A stretch of DNA of 33,244 nt from Bacteroidales bacterium (GTDB lineage: Bacteria > Bacteroidota > Bacteroidia > Bacteroidales > UBA932): positions 1 through 33,244 of the forward strand of contig JAFXPV010000087.1 of assembly GCA_017527625.1 (NCBI GenBank), given 5' to 3'. The notes beneath the pieces are model-generated. The model ran no database searches and had not been told where the DNA came from. It worked only from the letters and a program-made list of their open reading frames with translations. Positions 15,504 to 23,548 of the stretch are shown one piece after another (the stretch's first letter is position 1; every line of letters begins with the position of its first letter). A program made the position numbers and the translations under genes.

Positions 15504-16778
15504 TCAGAACAGTTTCCAGCCCCAGGGCTCGAGGGTTACTTTTTCTTTGCCGATGGTCACTTCAGCAGGAGCGGCAGTGAGATTGGCGTAGACAGTGACA
15601 GAGTCTTTGCCGTCCTTGCGGGTGAAGGCAAGCACGCCGTCCGGCACGTCGTCGATCATCTCGGCAGGGGCTCCCTTCTCGCCGGCTGCAAGGCAGGGGT
15701 GGGCGTGGCGGAAGGCCACGAGGTCGCGGATGAACGAGGTATATTCATTGGAAGACCAGTCCATAATGGGGTCTTTCTCGAAGAATTCCAGGCGGCGCGT
15801 CAGGCCGATCTCCTGTCCGGTGTAGACCAGCGGCTGGCCTTTGGGAAGGGTGAAGCAGAGCACCTCCATCACTTTGGCGGCGTCGCCCATACGCTCAAAT
15901 TCGCTGCCTGCCCAGGAGTTCTCGTCGTGGTTCGATGTGAACATCAGGCGGAAGTTGGCTGCACCCATCCAGGCATCGTCCTTGGCCAGATATGTCTTTA
16001 TGTCCTTGACAGTCTTGGTGCCCTGGGCCACATCGTTCATAATGTGGTGGAGCTCCCAGGCGTATGAGGCGTCGAAGGTCTCCCTGGGATCGGTGAGGGC
16101 GTCGTTCTCAGCCTCGGCAAGGAGATAGATGTCGGGGTAATCCCTCTTGATGCCGGGAAGGATCGCTTTCCAGAACTTGGCAGGCACTTCGGCAGCTGCG
16201 TCGCAGCGGAAGCCGTCCACACCGCGGTTCAGCCAGTAGCGCATACATTCGTCCTGAGCCGTCCATACGGCTTCGTTCTCGTAGTTGAGGCTGCGGGTGT
16301 CGGTCCAGTCGTATTCCCATATAGCATTGCCGTCCTTGTCCCTCTCGTAGAAATCGGCGGGTTTGCTGTCCATCCACACATTGTCCGGAGCGGTCTGGTT
16401 GGCCACCCAGTCGAGAATCACCTTGAACCCGGCCTCGTGGGCTGCGGCTATAAGGCTGTCGAAGTCCTCCAGGGTGCCGAACTCAGGATTGACGGCAGTG
16501 TAGTCGGAAATCGCATAATAAGAGCCGAGGGTTCCCTTGCGTTCAACTTCGCCTATCTGGTACATAGGCATAAGCCAGAGGATGTCCACGCCGAGGTCCT
16601 TGAGCCTGGGCAGCTGGGCTTCCACGCCTTTGAACGTCCCCTCAGGGGAGAACTGGCGGATGTTGACCTCATACACCACTGTGTTGTAGGTCCATTCGGG
16701 GTGAAGTGGGGCAGGTGTGCTCTTCTTGCACGCAGTCAGAGCAAGGATCAGGGCAAGAGCAGTAAGGATCCGTTTCAT
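15504..16778 (-). CDS. GH13 alpha-amylase-family lipoprotein (small)
   Basis: A 424-residue lipoprotein (lipobox L-T-A-C, Cys17) with a GH13 barrel. Catalytic residues are present: nucleophile D193 (G-F-R-C-D), acid/base E222 (L-L-A-E-A-E-N) and D285 (T-S-N-H-D-E-N). It should cleave alpha-1,4-glucosidic bonds of maltodextrins in the periplasm or at the outer membrane. Oddity: conserved region I reads D-W-V-A-N-Q (123-128) instead of D-x-x-x-N-H, so the usual subsite -1 His is Gln. The C-terminal domain C is short and ends W-G-W-K-L-F. It lies 2 nt after the GH2 gene and 2 nt before susB, inside the operon. Confidence 0.88.
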   Translation of the reverse strand: MKRILTALALILALTACKKSTPAPLHPEWTYNTVVYEVNIRQFSPEGTFKGVEAQLPRLKDLGVDILWLMPMYQIGEVERKGTLGSYYAISDYTAVNPEFGTLEDFDSLIAAAHEAGFKVILDWVANQTAPDNVWMDSKPADFYERDKDGNAIWEYDWTDTRSLNYENEAVWTAQDECMRYWLNRGVDGFRCDAAAEVPAKFWKAILPGIKRDYPDIYLLAEAENDALTDPRETFDASYAWELHHIMNDVAQGTKTVKDIKTYLAKDDAWMGAANFRLMFTSNHDENSWAGSEFERMGDAAKVMEVLCFTLPKGQPLVYTGQEIGLTRRLEFFEKDPIMDWSSNEYTSFIRDLVAFRHAHPCLAAGEKGAPAEMIDDVPDGVLAFTRKDGKDSVTVYANLTAAPAEVTIGKEKVTLEPWGWKLF

Positions 16779-16780
16779 AT

Positions 16781-19228
16781 CTATTCAATGTTTATCGTTC
16801 CAGTATATTTCTTGAGGCCGCGGGAGCTGACGGTGTAGGTCGCGCTGCCGGGTGTTTCGCCGCTGCGGACGATGAAGCACAGCGCTCCGCTGAAAAGGTG
16901 CATTGCCGGCTGCCGGAAGCTTTCCAGGCAGGTCGGGTCGCCGTTCGCCACAGCTTCGAAGGTTGCTGAGCCGCTGACGCTGATGTTCACAAGGTTCGCC
17001 GCCGTCGGCACGGGATTGCCGGCCTTGTCGACCACAGTCACTGTGACGAAGGCCATATCGTCGCCGTCAGCCGTCAGGACGCTGCGGTCGACGCTGCATT
17101 GCAGGGCATAGGGCTTGCCGGCGGTGCGGACGGTCTTCTCTTCAGCCACTTTCCCGGCCTTGTCATAAGCCACGACTTTCAGCTCGCCCGGCTGATAGGC
17201 CACGTCGTTCCACATCAGGCGGTAGCGGGTCAGGTTGCTCTCGTTGCTGAACTCCCTGCGGCCCTGGCTGACTCCGTTGATGAAAAGCTCGGCCGAAGGG
17301 TATGATGTGTACACGAACACTGGAGTGGTCTGCCCTTCGCGGCCTGGCCAGGTCCAGTGCGGCAGCACGTGCAGGGTGTTCTCTGTCTCGTTCCAGACGC
17401 TGCGGTAGAGCCAGAAGCGGTCCTTGGGCAGGCCGGCGAGGTCTACGATGCCGAACATAGAAGAGTGGTTCGGCCAGTCGTTGGTGTCGTAGGGGGTAGG
17501 TTCGCCAAGATAGTCGAAACCTGTCCATACGAACTGCCCCAGCATCCACGGCCAGTCTTCGTCTGCCGCGAAATCATCGTCGGGGACATTCGACCAGATG
17601 CAGTATTCCAGGTCGTAGGAGTCGCTCTGGTGGTCAGGATGCCTGACATTCATTCCGCTCGACAGGGGGAAATTGTAAACGCCGCGGCTGGACACCGTAG
17701 AAGCAGTCTCACTGCCGAGGATGAAGCCCTGAGGCAGCAGCTCCCGGGCCTGGAGGTAGCGGTAGGGCTTGTAGTTGAAGCCGGGGATGTCGACTGCAGC
17801 TATGAAGCCGCTGTCGAACACTCCGTCGAACTGGTCCATTCCGCAGGTAGTGGGGCGTGTGGGGTCCTCGCGGTGGCATATCGAGCTGAGCCAGCTTGCT
17901 ACCGCAGCACCGTGGGCGTCGCCTTGTCCGGGCACTTCGTTGCCGATGCTCCACATCACCACTGAAGGATTGTTGCGGAAGTGCCGGATCATATTGACCA
18001 TATCTTTCTCGGCCCAGCCATCCCAGATGGTATGGTAGCCGTTGCGGCATTTAGCCGCATCCCATTCGTCGAACGGCTCCACCATCAGCATAAAGCCCAT
18101 CTCGTCACAGAGCTCCACCAGCTCTTCGGCCGGCATATTGTGGGAGGTGCGGATGGCGTTGCAGCCCATATCCTTGAGTATTCCAAGCTGGCGGCGCAGG
18201 GCGGAGCGGTTGACGGCTGCTCCGAGGGGGCCGAGGTCGTGGTGGTTGCAGACACCCTTGAACATCGTGCGCTCTGAGTTCAGGAAGAAGCCTTTCTCGG
18301 GACGGAACTCTATCGAGCGGATGCCGAAGCGGGTCTCGACGACGTCGGCGACATCACTTCCGCCGGTAATTTCGTAGCGGTTGCGCCAGGTGCCGATGTT
18401 GGTGGTTGTCATCTGGGCACCTGTCATCACGGTGGTGCGGGCTGTGTAGAGGACCGGGCTGTCCGGACTCCAGAGTGACGGATTCTTGATCGTGAAGCGC
18501 TGAGTGGCCGGCACGCCCTTCCAGAGCTTGCGGCTGTAAGTGTCACGGGCCACCTCGCGGCCTGAGGCGTCGAAAATGACGGTTTCGAAGGTCACGAGGG
18601 CGTTCTCCTCAAGGCCGTCGACCTCGGTGCTGACGCTGACGACAGCTTCGTCGCGGCTCACATAGGGCGTGGTGACGAATACTCCCCAGACGGGGACGTG
18701 TACCTTGGGCGTCTCGATGAGACGGACCTTGCGGTAAAGACCGGCGCCGGGATACCAGCGGGAGCTCTCGGGATAGTTTTCAAGCTCGACGCGGATGGCG
18801 TTGGCGCCGTCGTTGAGCAGCTCTGTTATGTCGAAATGGAAGGCATTGTAGCCGTAAGGCCATTCGCCGGCGAAAGCGTCGTTGACATAGACTTTGGCGT
18901 GCGACATCGCTCCGTCGAAGAGAAGGGTCCAGTCGCTGCCGGCCTTGCCGTCGATGTTTACGGAACATTCATAGACTCCTTTGCCCATCCAGGGAAGGCC
19001 TCCGGTGCGTCCGGTCTTCTCGGAAGCTTCAGTCTCCCCGTTCTGGACGACTGCCACATTCTGCAGGTCGAAGCTGCTGGCGAAGGGGCCGGCGATAGCC
19101 CAGTCGTGAGGTATGCGTACCTTCTGGGTTCCGTTGAAGGTCCACTCCCTCAGCAATGTTTCATTCCTCTGGGCAAACGCGCCCGTAGAGATGAGGACGA
19201 TGGCAAGTATGGCGGATAATCTTTTCAT
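16781..19228 (-). CDS. GH2 beta-galactosidase-like glycoside hydrolase with DUF4982
   Basis: An 815-residue exported protein with a signal peptide ending G-A-F-A-Q (cleavage near residue 19). It has the GH2 N-terminal jelly-roll (about 30-175), immunoglobulin-like domain (about 185-305), TIM barrel (about 306-600), a DUF4982 domain and a C-terminal Big-like domain. Acid/base E431 (I-G-N-E-V) and nucleophile E507 (L-G-S-E-T) are conserved, so it should be an active retaining exo-enzyme. Beta-galactosidase is the best family-level guess; other beta-linked sugars are possible. Its presence inside an otherwise alpha-glucan operon is unexpected. It overlaps the upstream GH13 stop codon by one base (TGATG) and ends 2 nt before the next GH13 gene. 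Confidence 0.88.
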   Translation of the reverse strand: MKRLSAILAIVLISTGAFAQRNETLLREWTFNGTQKVRIPHDWAIAGPFASSFDLQNVAVVQNGETEASEKTGRTGGLPWMGKGVYECSVNIDGKAGSDWTLLFDGAMSHAKVYVNDAFAGEWPYGYNAFHFDITELLNDGANAIRVELENYPESSRWYPGAGLYRKVRLIETPKVHVPVWGVFVTTPYVSRDEAVVSVSTEVDGLEENALVTFETVIFDASGREVARDTYSRKLWKGVPATQRFTIKNPSLWSPDSPVLYTARTTVMTGAQMTTTNIGTWRNRYEITGGSDVADVVETRFGIRSIEFRPEKGFFLNSERTMFKGVCNHHDLGPLGAAVNRSALRRQLGILKDMGCNAIRTSHNMPAEELVELCDEMGFMLMVEPFDEWDAAKCRNGYHTIWDGWAEKDMVNMIRHFRNNPSVVMWSIGNEVPGQGDAHGAAVASWLSSICHREDPTRPTTCGMDQFDGVFDSGFIAAVDIPGFNYKPYRYLQARELLPQGFILGSETASTVSSRGVYNFPLSSGMNVRHPDHQSDSYDLEYCIWSNVPDDDFAADEDWPWMLGQFVWTGFDYLGEPTPYDTNDWPNHSSMFGIVDLAGLPKDRFWLYRSVWNETENTLHVLPHWTWPGREGQTTPVFVYTSYPSAELFINGVSQGRREFSNESNLTRYRLMWNDVAYQPGELKVVAYDKAGKVAEEKTVRTAGKPYALQCSVDRSVLTADGDDMAFVTVTVVDKAGNPVPTAANLVNISVSGSATFEAVANGDPTCLESFRQPAMHLFSGALCFIVRSGETPGSATYTVSSRGLKKYTGTINIE

Positions 19229-21192
19229 CAGCGTTTGAATTCTACTACGAGGGCGTTCTTGGGAGCGATGGTGAGGCCGTCCTTGAGGGTTATGTTCTCT
19301 CCTGTCAGCACGTCACGGCCGTTGACGGGGCCTTCGACGAATTCACGATAATGGTTCCAGTCGAGGGCGTGAGGCTCGAAGCTGTTGTTGATGTATACGA
19401 ACACAGCGTCTGTGTCCGTGTAGCGGAAATACGCGTAGGTATTGTCGGTTATGTTGCTGGCTCCGATGTTGGCGCGTGACAAAAAGTGCAGGGTCTTGCC
19501 GTCCTGGACAGCCTTGCAGCCCTTGCGCCAGTTGAAGAGTTTCGCAGTGTAGTCGTGAAGGTCGTCGGCGTACTCGTAGATGCGCGGCGCCAGCTGGCGG
19601 CCTTCCTCGTCGAAGAGGTTTATCGTGTCATCTTCCCAGCCTCCCGGAAAGTCGATGCGCTTGGCTCCGTCGTGGCTCGGCACGTCCTTGCGCTCGAGGA
19701 ACATCATCTCGTCGCCGTAGTAGAGCTGCGGGATGCCGCGCAGGGTCGCAAGCAGGGTGATGGCCAGCTTCATCCGGGCGGGGTCTTCGCGGAGCACGTC
19801 ACCGGTGCGGGCGTGGTCGTGGTTGGCGAAGAAGGTCATCATATGGCTGAGATCCTTGTATGCAAAGTCCTGTGCGATGACGGTGTAGATGCGGGTCATA
19901 CCCTCGTCCCAGTTGACATAGTCCTCGTTGAGGGCCTGCTTGATGGCGCTCTCGAGGGGGAAGTCCATAATCGAGGGCAGGTTGGAGTTGAAGCCGTCGA
20001 CATTGGGGTTGTCCTTCTGCCAGTAGGCAAGCTGGGGAATCTTGGTGTCCCAGCACTCGCCGACAATGTTCATATTGGGATATTCGTCGGTCACGGCCTT
20101 GCACCACTTCGACATAGGTTCAGGCTCATTGTAGGGGTAGGTGTCGACGCGCAGGCCGTCCAGCCCTGCATATTCTATCCACCACACCGCCCACTGCTGG
20201 AAATACTTCAGCACATAGGGGTTGTCGAGGTTCATATCGGGCATCGAAGGCACGAACCAGCCGCTTTCCTGGCGTTCGCGGTCGCGGACTGATGCGTTGG
20301 GATCCATATATACCGAGAACAGCGCGTTCATCTGCATATAAGGCTCGGAATTGTGGTACCAGTCCTTGAAGGGAGCGTCCTGCATCCACCAGTGGGCAGT
20401 GCCGCAGTGGTTCGTCACGATGTCCATAATGATCTTGATGCCCTTGGCGTGAGCGGCCTCTACGAAGGCCTTGTAGTGCTCGTTGTCGCCGAAGCGGGGG
20501 TCGATATGGTAGTAGTCTGCGCAGGCATAGCCGTGGTATGACTCCCTTTCCTGGTTGTCGAGGAGCAGAGGGGTGCACCAGATGGCGGTGGCTCCGAGGC
20601 CGGCGATGTAGTCCAGATGGTTCATCATACCCTGGATGTCACCTCCGTGGCGGGCGACGGCGTCGGCGCGGTTCACTTCGTCAGGAGTGGCGGGCACCGT
20701 CCAGGGACGGGCAGAACCGTCGAAGTACTCTCCGCCCTGCCACTGCTCGTCATTGTCGCTAAATGCAGATGAGAAGCGGTCGGGCATTATGAGGTATATC
20801 ATATCGGCCGTCGTGAAGCTGCCGCGCTCACGGCTGCCTTTGCTGCGCTCGCGTATTATATAAGGGTATTTGAAACTCTCTTCGCCGCGGGTGAACACGA
20901 TGTTGAAGGTACCTGCCGTCTTGACAGACAGGTCGATGAATACGAAGTTGGGACTGTCGGCCTTGTGGACGGCCTTGACTGCCAGGCCTTTGCCTTCGAT
21001 TGCTACATCATATTCAGAGATGGCCGGACCTTGAACCATCAGCTGCAGGTCGGTCGTCATTCCGGTCCACCAGCTGAGGGGTTCCACCCTCTGGACCTGG
21101 TCGTAGGATGCTTCAGGAACTCCTGAGTAATCAACCTGGCTGCAGGAAGCCAGCAGAGCTGCAATACCTGCGAGAAGAAAGAATCTTTTCAT
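19228..21192 (-). CDS. GH13 SusA-like neopullulanase/cyclomaltodextrinase lipoprotein
   Basis: About 654 residues from the ATG at 21192. A lipoprotein signal peptide ends A-L-L-A-S-C (Cys17). The N-terminal module R-V-E-P-L-S-W-W-T-G-M (about residues 35-46) is the start of a Cyc-maltodext_N domain. The GH13 barrel follows with region I D-I-V-T-N-H, nucleophile D350 (G-L-R-V-D), acid/base E379 (V-G-E-C-W) and D459 (A-N-H-D). It fits SusA-type enzymes that hydrolyse maltodextrins, cyclodextrins or pullulan in the periplasm. A GTG at 21204 would add four residues before the signal peptide; the ATG is preferred and leaves 11 nt to the upstream gene. Confidence 0.9.
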   Translation of the reverse strand: MKRFFLLAGIAALLASCSQVDYSGVPEASYDQVQRVEPLSWWTGMTTDLQLMVQGPAISEYDVAIEGKGLAVKAVHKADSPNFVFIDLSVKTAGTFNIVFTRGEESFKYPYIIRERSKGSRERGSFTTADMIYLIMPDRFSSAFSDNDEQWQGGEYFDGSARPWTVPATPDEVNRADAVARHGGDIQGMMNHLDYIAGLGATAIWCTPLLLDNQERESYHGYACADYYHIDPRFGDNEHYKAFVEAAHAKGIKIIMDIVTNHCGTAHWWMQDAPFKDWYHNSEPYMQMNALFSVYMDPNASVRDRERQESGWFVPSMPDMNLDNPYVLKYFQQWAVWWIEYAGLDGLRVDTYPYNEPEPMSKWCKAVTDEYPNMNIVGECWDTKIPQLAYWQKDNPNVDGFNSNLPSIMDFPLESAIKQALNEDYVNWDEGMTRIYTVIAQDFAYKDLSHMMTFFANHDHARTGDVLREDPARMKLAITLLATLRGIPQLYYGDEMMFLERKDVPSHDGAKRIDFPGGWEDDTINLFDEEGRQLAPRIYEYADDLHDYTAKLFNWRKGCKAVQDGKTLHFLSRANIGASNITDNTYAYFRYTDTDAVFVYINNSFEPHALDWNHYREFVEGPVNGRDVLTGENITLKDGLTIAPKNALVVEFKR

Positions 21193-21203
21193 TATTGTAA
21201 TCA

Positions 21204-23477
21204 CTATCTTAATTCAAACACTACAGAAGAGTAGGCGCCGAGGGTGAGGGCGTGTCCTTTGAGAGTGGCCGTGCCCAGCAGGGCTACGGGTTTGTCCAAA
21301 TTAAACGATTCGGCAATATTTACGGTCTTTTCGGAAGCGGAGCAGTTGTGGATTATCAGCATCTGTTCCCAGTCAAGGGTCATAGTCCAGGCAGCGATGG
21401 AATTGCCACCTCCGGTGACGGCTTTAGTGGTTCCCATACTCCCTTCATAAAACTCCGGATAAGTATTTCTGAGGCGGCTCCAAGTCCTGTAAACGTTCAG
21501 CAGGCTTTCTGCATCGGTATCCTGGGCCTCGACTGATATGGCTGCCGTAAGCATGTTGTTGTCAACTTTGTTGTTTACGCCCTTCTTTGCGCAGTCCTTT
21601 CCGGCCTTGTCCCACATCATAGGGGTGCGGACATATTCGTCGCCGTTAGCTTTCGTACCCCAGTAGCCGAGTTCTTCTCCCTGATAGATGAAAGGCTTGC
21701 CGCCAGTGGTAAGCAGCATGGCAGCGGCCTGCTTTTCCTTGGCCAGATTCTTGCCCAGGTCGCTCGCTGCGCGGTCCTGGTCGTGGTTAGTCAGATGCAG
21801 GGAAGTGACTTTATATCCTTGTGCCTGGGTAGCGTGGTCAAAGAGGAAACTATTAACAGTTGAAGCATAGTTGGCGGCATTGCCATTCAAGGCGTTCTTG
21901 AGCACTCCCCAATAGTCGAATTCGAAGCAGGAAGGAAGGCTTTGATAATAGAGTTTTTCCTTGTTGTGGCTTTCCCATGCTTCTGCTACCATGAAAAGCT
22001 CGTCTGCGGCATGGCCGGCAGCATGGTAGGTGGCGTTGCAGTGGTCGTACCATTGCTTCAGGAAACGCAAGTTGGCGTCAGTCTGGTTCTGGTATATCCA
22101 TAGCACAGCGTCAAGCCTGAAACCGTCAACTCCGAATTCTTTGATCCATCGGTCAGCTGTTGCAGCGATGGCCTTGAAGGCAGGAGAGTTCTCGCAGTCG
22201 GTGTATTTGCCGTAGTTGAGGTCAGGCATACTGCTTGAGAAACTTGCAAAATAGTATGTAGTCTCGCCAAAGACTATGTCTGCAGCAGTAGAATTGTCCA
22301 GTGCGAAAGGTACACCGAATTTGATGACGTTCTGCCCTTCCTTTCCTCCGTATTTTGTGCCTGCCGGCCAACTGTCGTCATTGGAAGTGCGTACGAGGAA
22401 GCCCCAGTCGGTGTCGACATCCAGCGTCAGCTCAAAAATGTTTGCAGAGGTTTCATGCATTCCGAGACTACCCTTGCTTCCGATATGTATCCAGCGCTTG
22501 GCTCCGCTTGTGAGCGGGGCAGTAACAGGGTCTTTAGTCTCAGTGACGGTGACATACTTTGTGTTGCCGGACCAATCCACCTTAAAATGAAGGCGTCCCT
22601 TGTAACCGATATTACCATCTCCCAGAGAATGCCATGATCCCATGCCTGGCTGCTTGGCTCCGGCATAGTTGTCGATGGCTCCAGAGGCCACATCAGCCGT
22701 CGGATTCTTGCTGAGGACGTAATAGTCCCTGTATGGACTGTTGACAGGGTCTGCTTTTACGCTCTTGAACCATTCGTTGCCGCTGCCGCTGTGATTCAGG
22801 ACATAATCCATGTATATCAAGATTCCCTTTGCGTGAGCGGCGTCAACGAGAGCCTTGAAGTCATCCTCAGTGCCGTAGAGAGGATTCACGGTAGAGTAAT
22901 CATTTACGTCGTAGGCGTGATAGCTGCCCGTGGGATGTGCCGGAGACAGCCAGAGAGCCGACACTCCGAGAGCGTCGAGGTAGTCCAGCTTGCTCTGTAT
23001 GCCCTTGAAATCGCCTATGCCGTCTCCGTCGCTGTCAGCAAAACTGTATATCAGCAGCTGGTAGGTCGTCGAAGCGCGCTTGGTTCCGTCGAAAGCGGCA
23101 GGCTTGGGAGTAATCCAGTTGACGCCGGAACTCTCTTGGGTTATCGATACAGTCTTGTTGCTTTTGCTGTCGGCAATTGTGATGGAACCGGACCTCTCTG
23201 ATCCGGTGTTTTCAGCGACACTGACAGTAACCGAACCCTTGCCGTTGCCGCTTGCAGGGGATACATGTATCCAGTCTGCGGATGCCTTGGCAGTCCATGC
23301 TCCGTCTGCAGTGACAGAGACTATCTTGTTGGCTTTATCAGCCGAATCGAATGACAGGGTCTCAGGGCTGACAGAGAGTTGAACTTCCTGTTGTTTTTCA
23401 GGCTCGTTCTTCTCTCCACAGGAGAAAATGCATAAACATATCAGGGCCGCAAGGGCGAAGTGGAGATACCTTTTCAT
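21204..23477 (-). CDS. susG: SusG-like surface alpha-amylase, GH13 with BACON domain and CBM58-like insertion
   Basis: A 757-residue lipoprotein (lipobox I-F-S-C, Cys20) whose mature N-terminus, G-E-K-N-E-P-E, is acidic like Bacteroidota surface-export signals. A BACON domain spans about residues 31-116. The GH13 barrel has nucleophile D456 (G-F-R-L-D), acid/base E499 (V-A-E-A-W) and D566 (T-N-H-D). Between about 275 and 405 an insertion in domain B resembles the CBM58 of SusG, including the stretches H-F-K-V-D-W-S and F-L-V-R-T-S-N and W-P-A-G-T-K-Y-G. SusG makes the first cuts in starch at the cell surface; the BACON domain is an addition relative to the classic SusG. It is separated from the SusE/F gene by 71 bp holding a stable hairpin. 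Confidence 0.92.
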   Translation of the reverse strand: MKRYLHFALAALICLCIFSCGEKNEPEKQQEVQLSVSPETLSFDSADKANKIVSVTADGAWTAKASADWIHVSPASGNGKGSVTVSVAENTGSERSGSITIADSKSNKTVSITQESSGVNWITPKPAAFDGTKRASTTYQLLIYSFADSDGDGIGDFKGIQSKLDYLDALGVSALWLSPAHPTGSYHAYDVNDYSTVNPLYGTEDDFKALVDAAHAKGILIYMDYVLNHSGSGNEWFKSVKADPVNSPYRDYYVLSKNPTADVASGAIDNYAGAKQPGMGSWHSLGDGNIGYKGRLHFKVDWSGNTKYVTVTETKDPVTAPLTSGAKRWIHIGSKGSLGMHETSANIFELTLDVDTDWGFLVRTSNDDSWPAGTKYGGKEGQNVIKFGVPFALDNSTAADIVFGETTYYFASFSSSMPDLNYGKYTDCENSPAFKAIAATADRWIKEFGVDGFRLDAVLWIYQNQTDANLRFLKQWYDHCNATYHAAGHAADELFMVAEAWESHNKEKLYYQSLPSCFEFDYWGVLKNALNGNAANYASTVNSFLFDHATQAQGYKVTSLHLTNHDQDRAASDLGKNLAKEKQAAAMLLTTGGKPFIYQGEELGYWGTKANGDEYVRTPMMWDKAGKDCAKKGVNNKVDNNMLTAAISVEAQDTDAESLLNVYRTWSRLRNTYPEFYEGSMGTTKAVTGGGNSIAAWTMTLDWEQMLIIHNCSASEKTVNIAESFNLDKPVALLGTATLKGHALTLGAYSSVVFELR

Positions 23478-23505
23478 GTGTCCCGTTAGTTAATTATTAT
23501 TAGTA

Positions 23506-23533
23506 ACCGGGAGTCCGGTCAGGGGCTCCCGGT
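23506..23533 (-). promoter_or_regulatory. Intergenic hairpin between the SusE/F gene and susG
   Basis: Perfect 8-bp GC-rich stem (ACCGGGAG at 23506-23513, CTCCCGGT at 23526-23533) with a 12-nt loop, 15 nt after the SusE/F stop. On the minus strand it is followed by an AT-rich stretch without a T-run, so it is not a standard terminator. It could stabilise the upstream mRNA end or act as a processing or partial termination site that sets enzyme levels below those of the binding proteins. Confidence 0.6.
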
Positions 23534-23548
23534 CAAAATATCCGAATA

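Noticed and set aside
19486..20292. A 268-residue plus-strand open frame opposite the SusA-like gene
   Set aside because: It lies fully within a GH13 gene with intact catalytic motifs and shows no family signature of its own.
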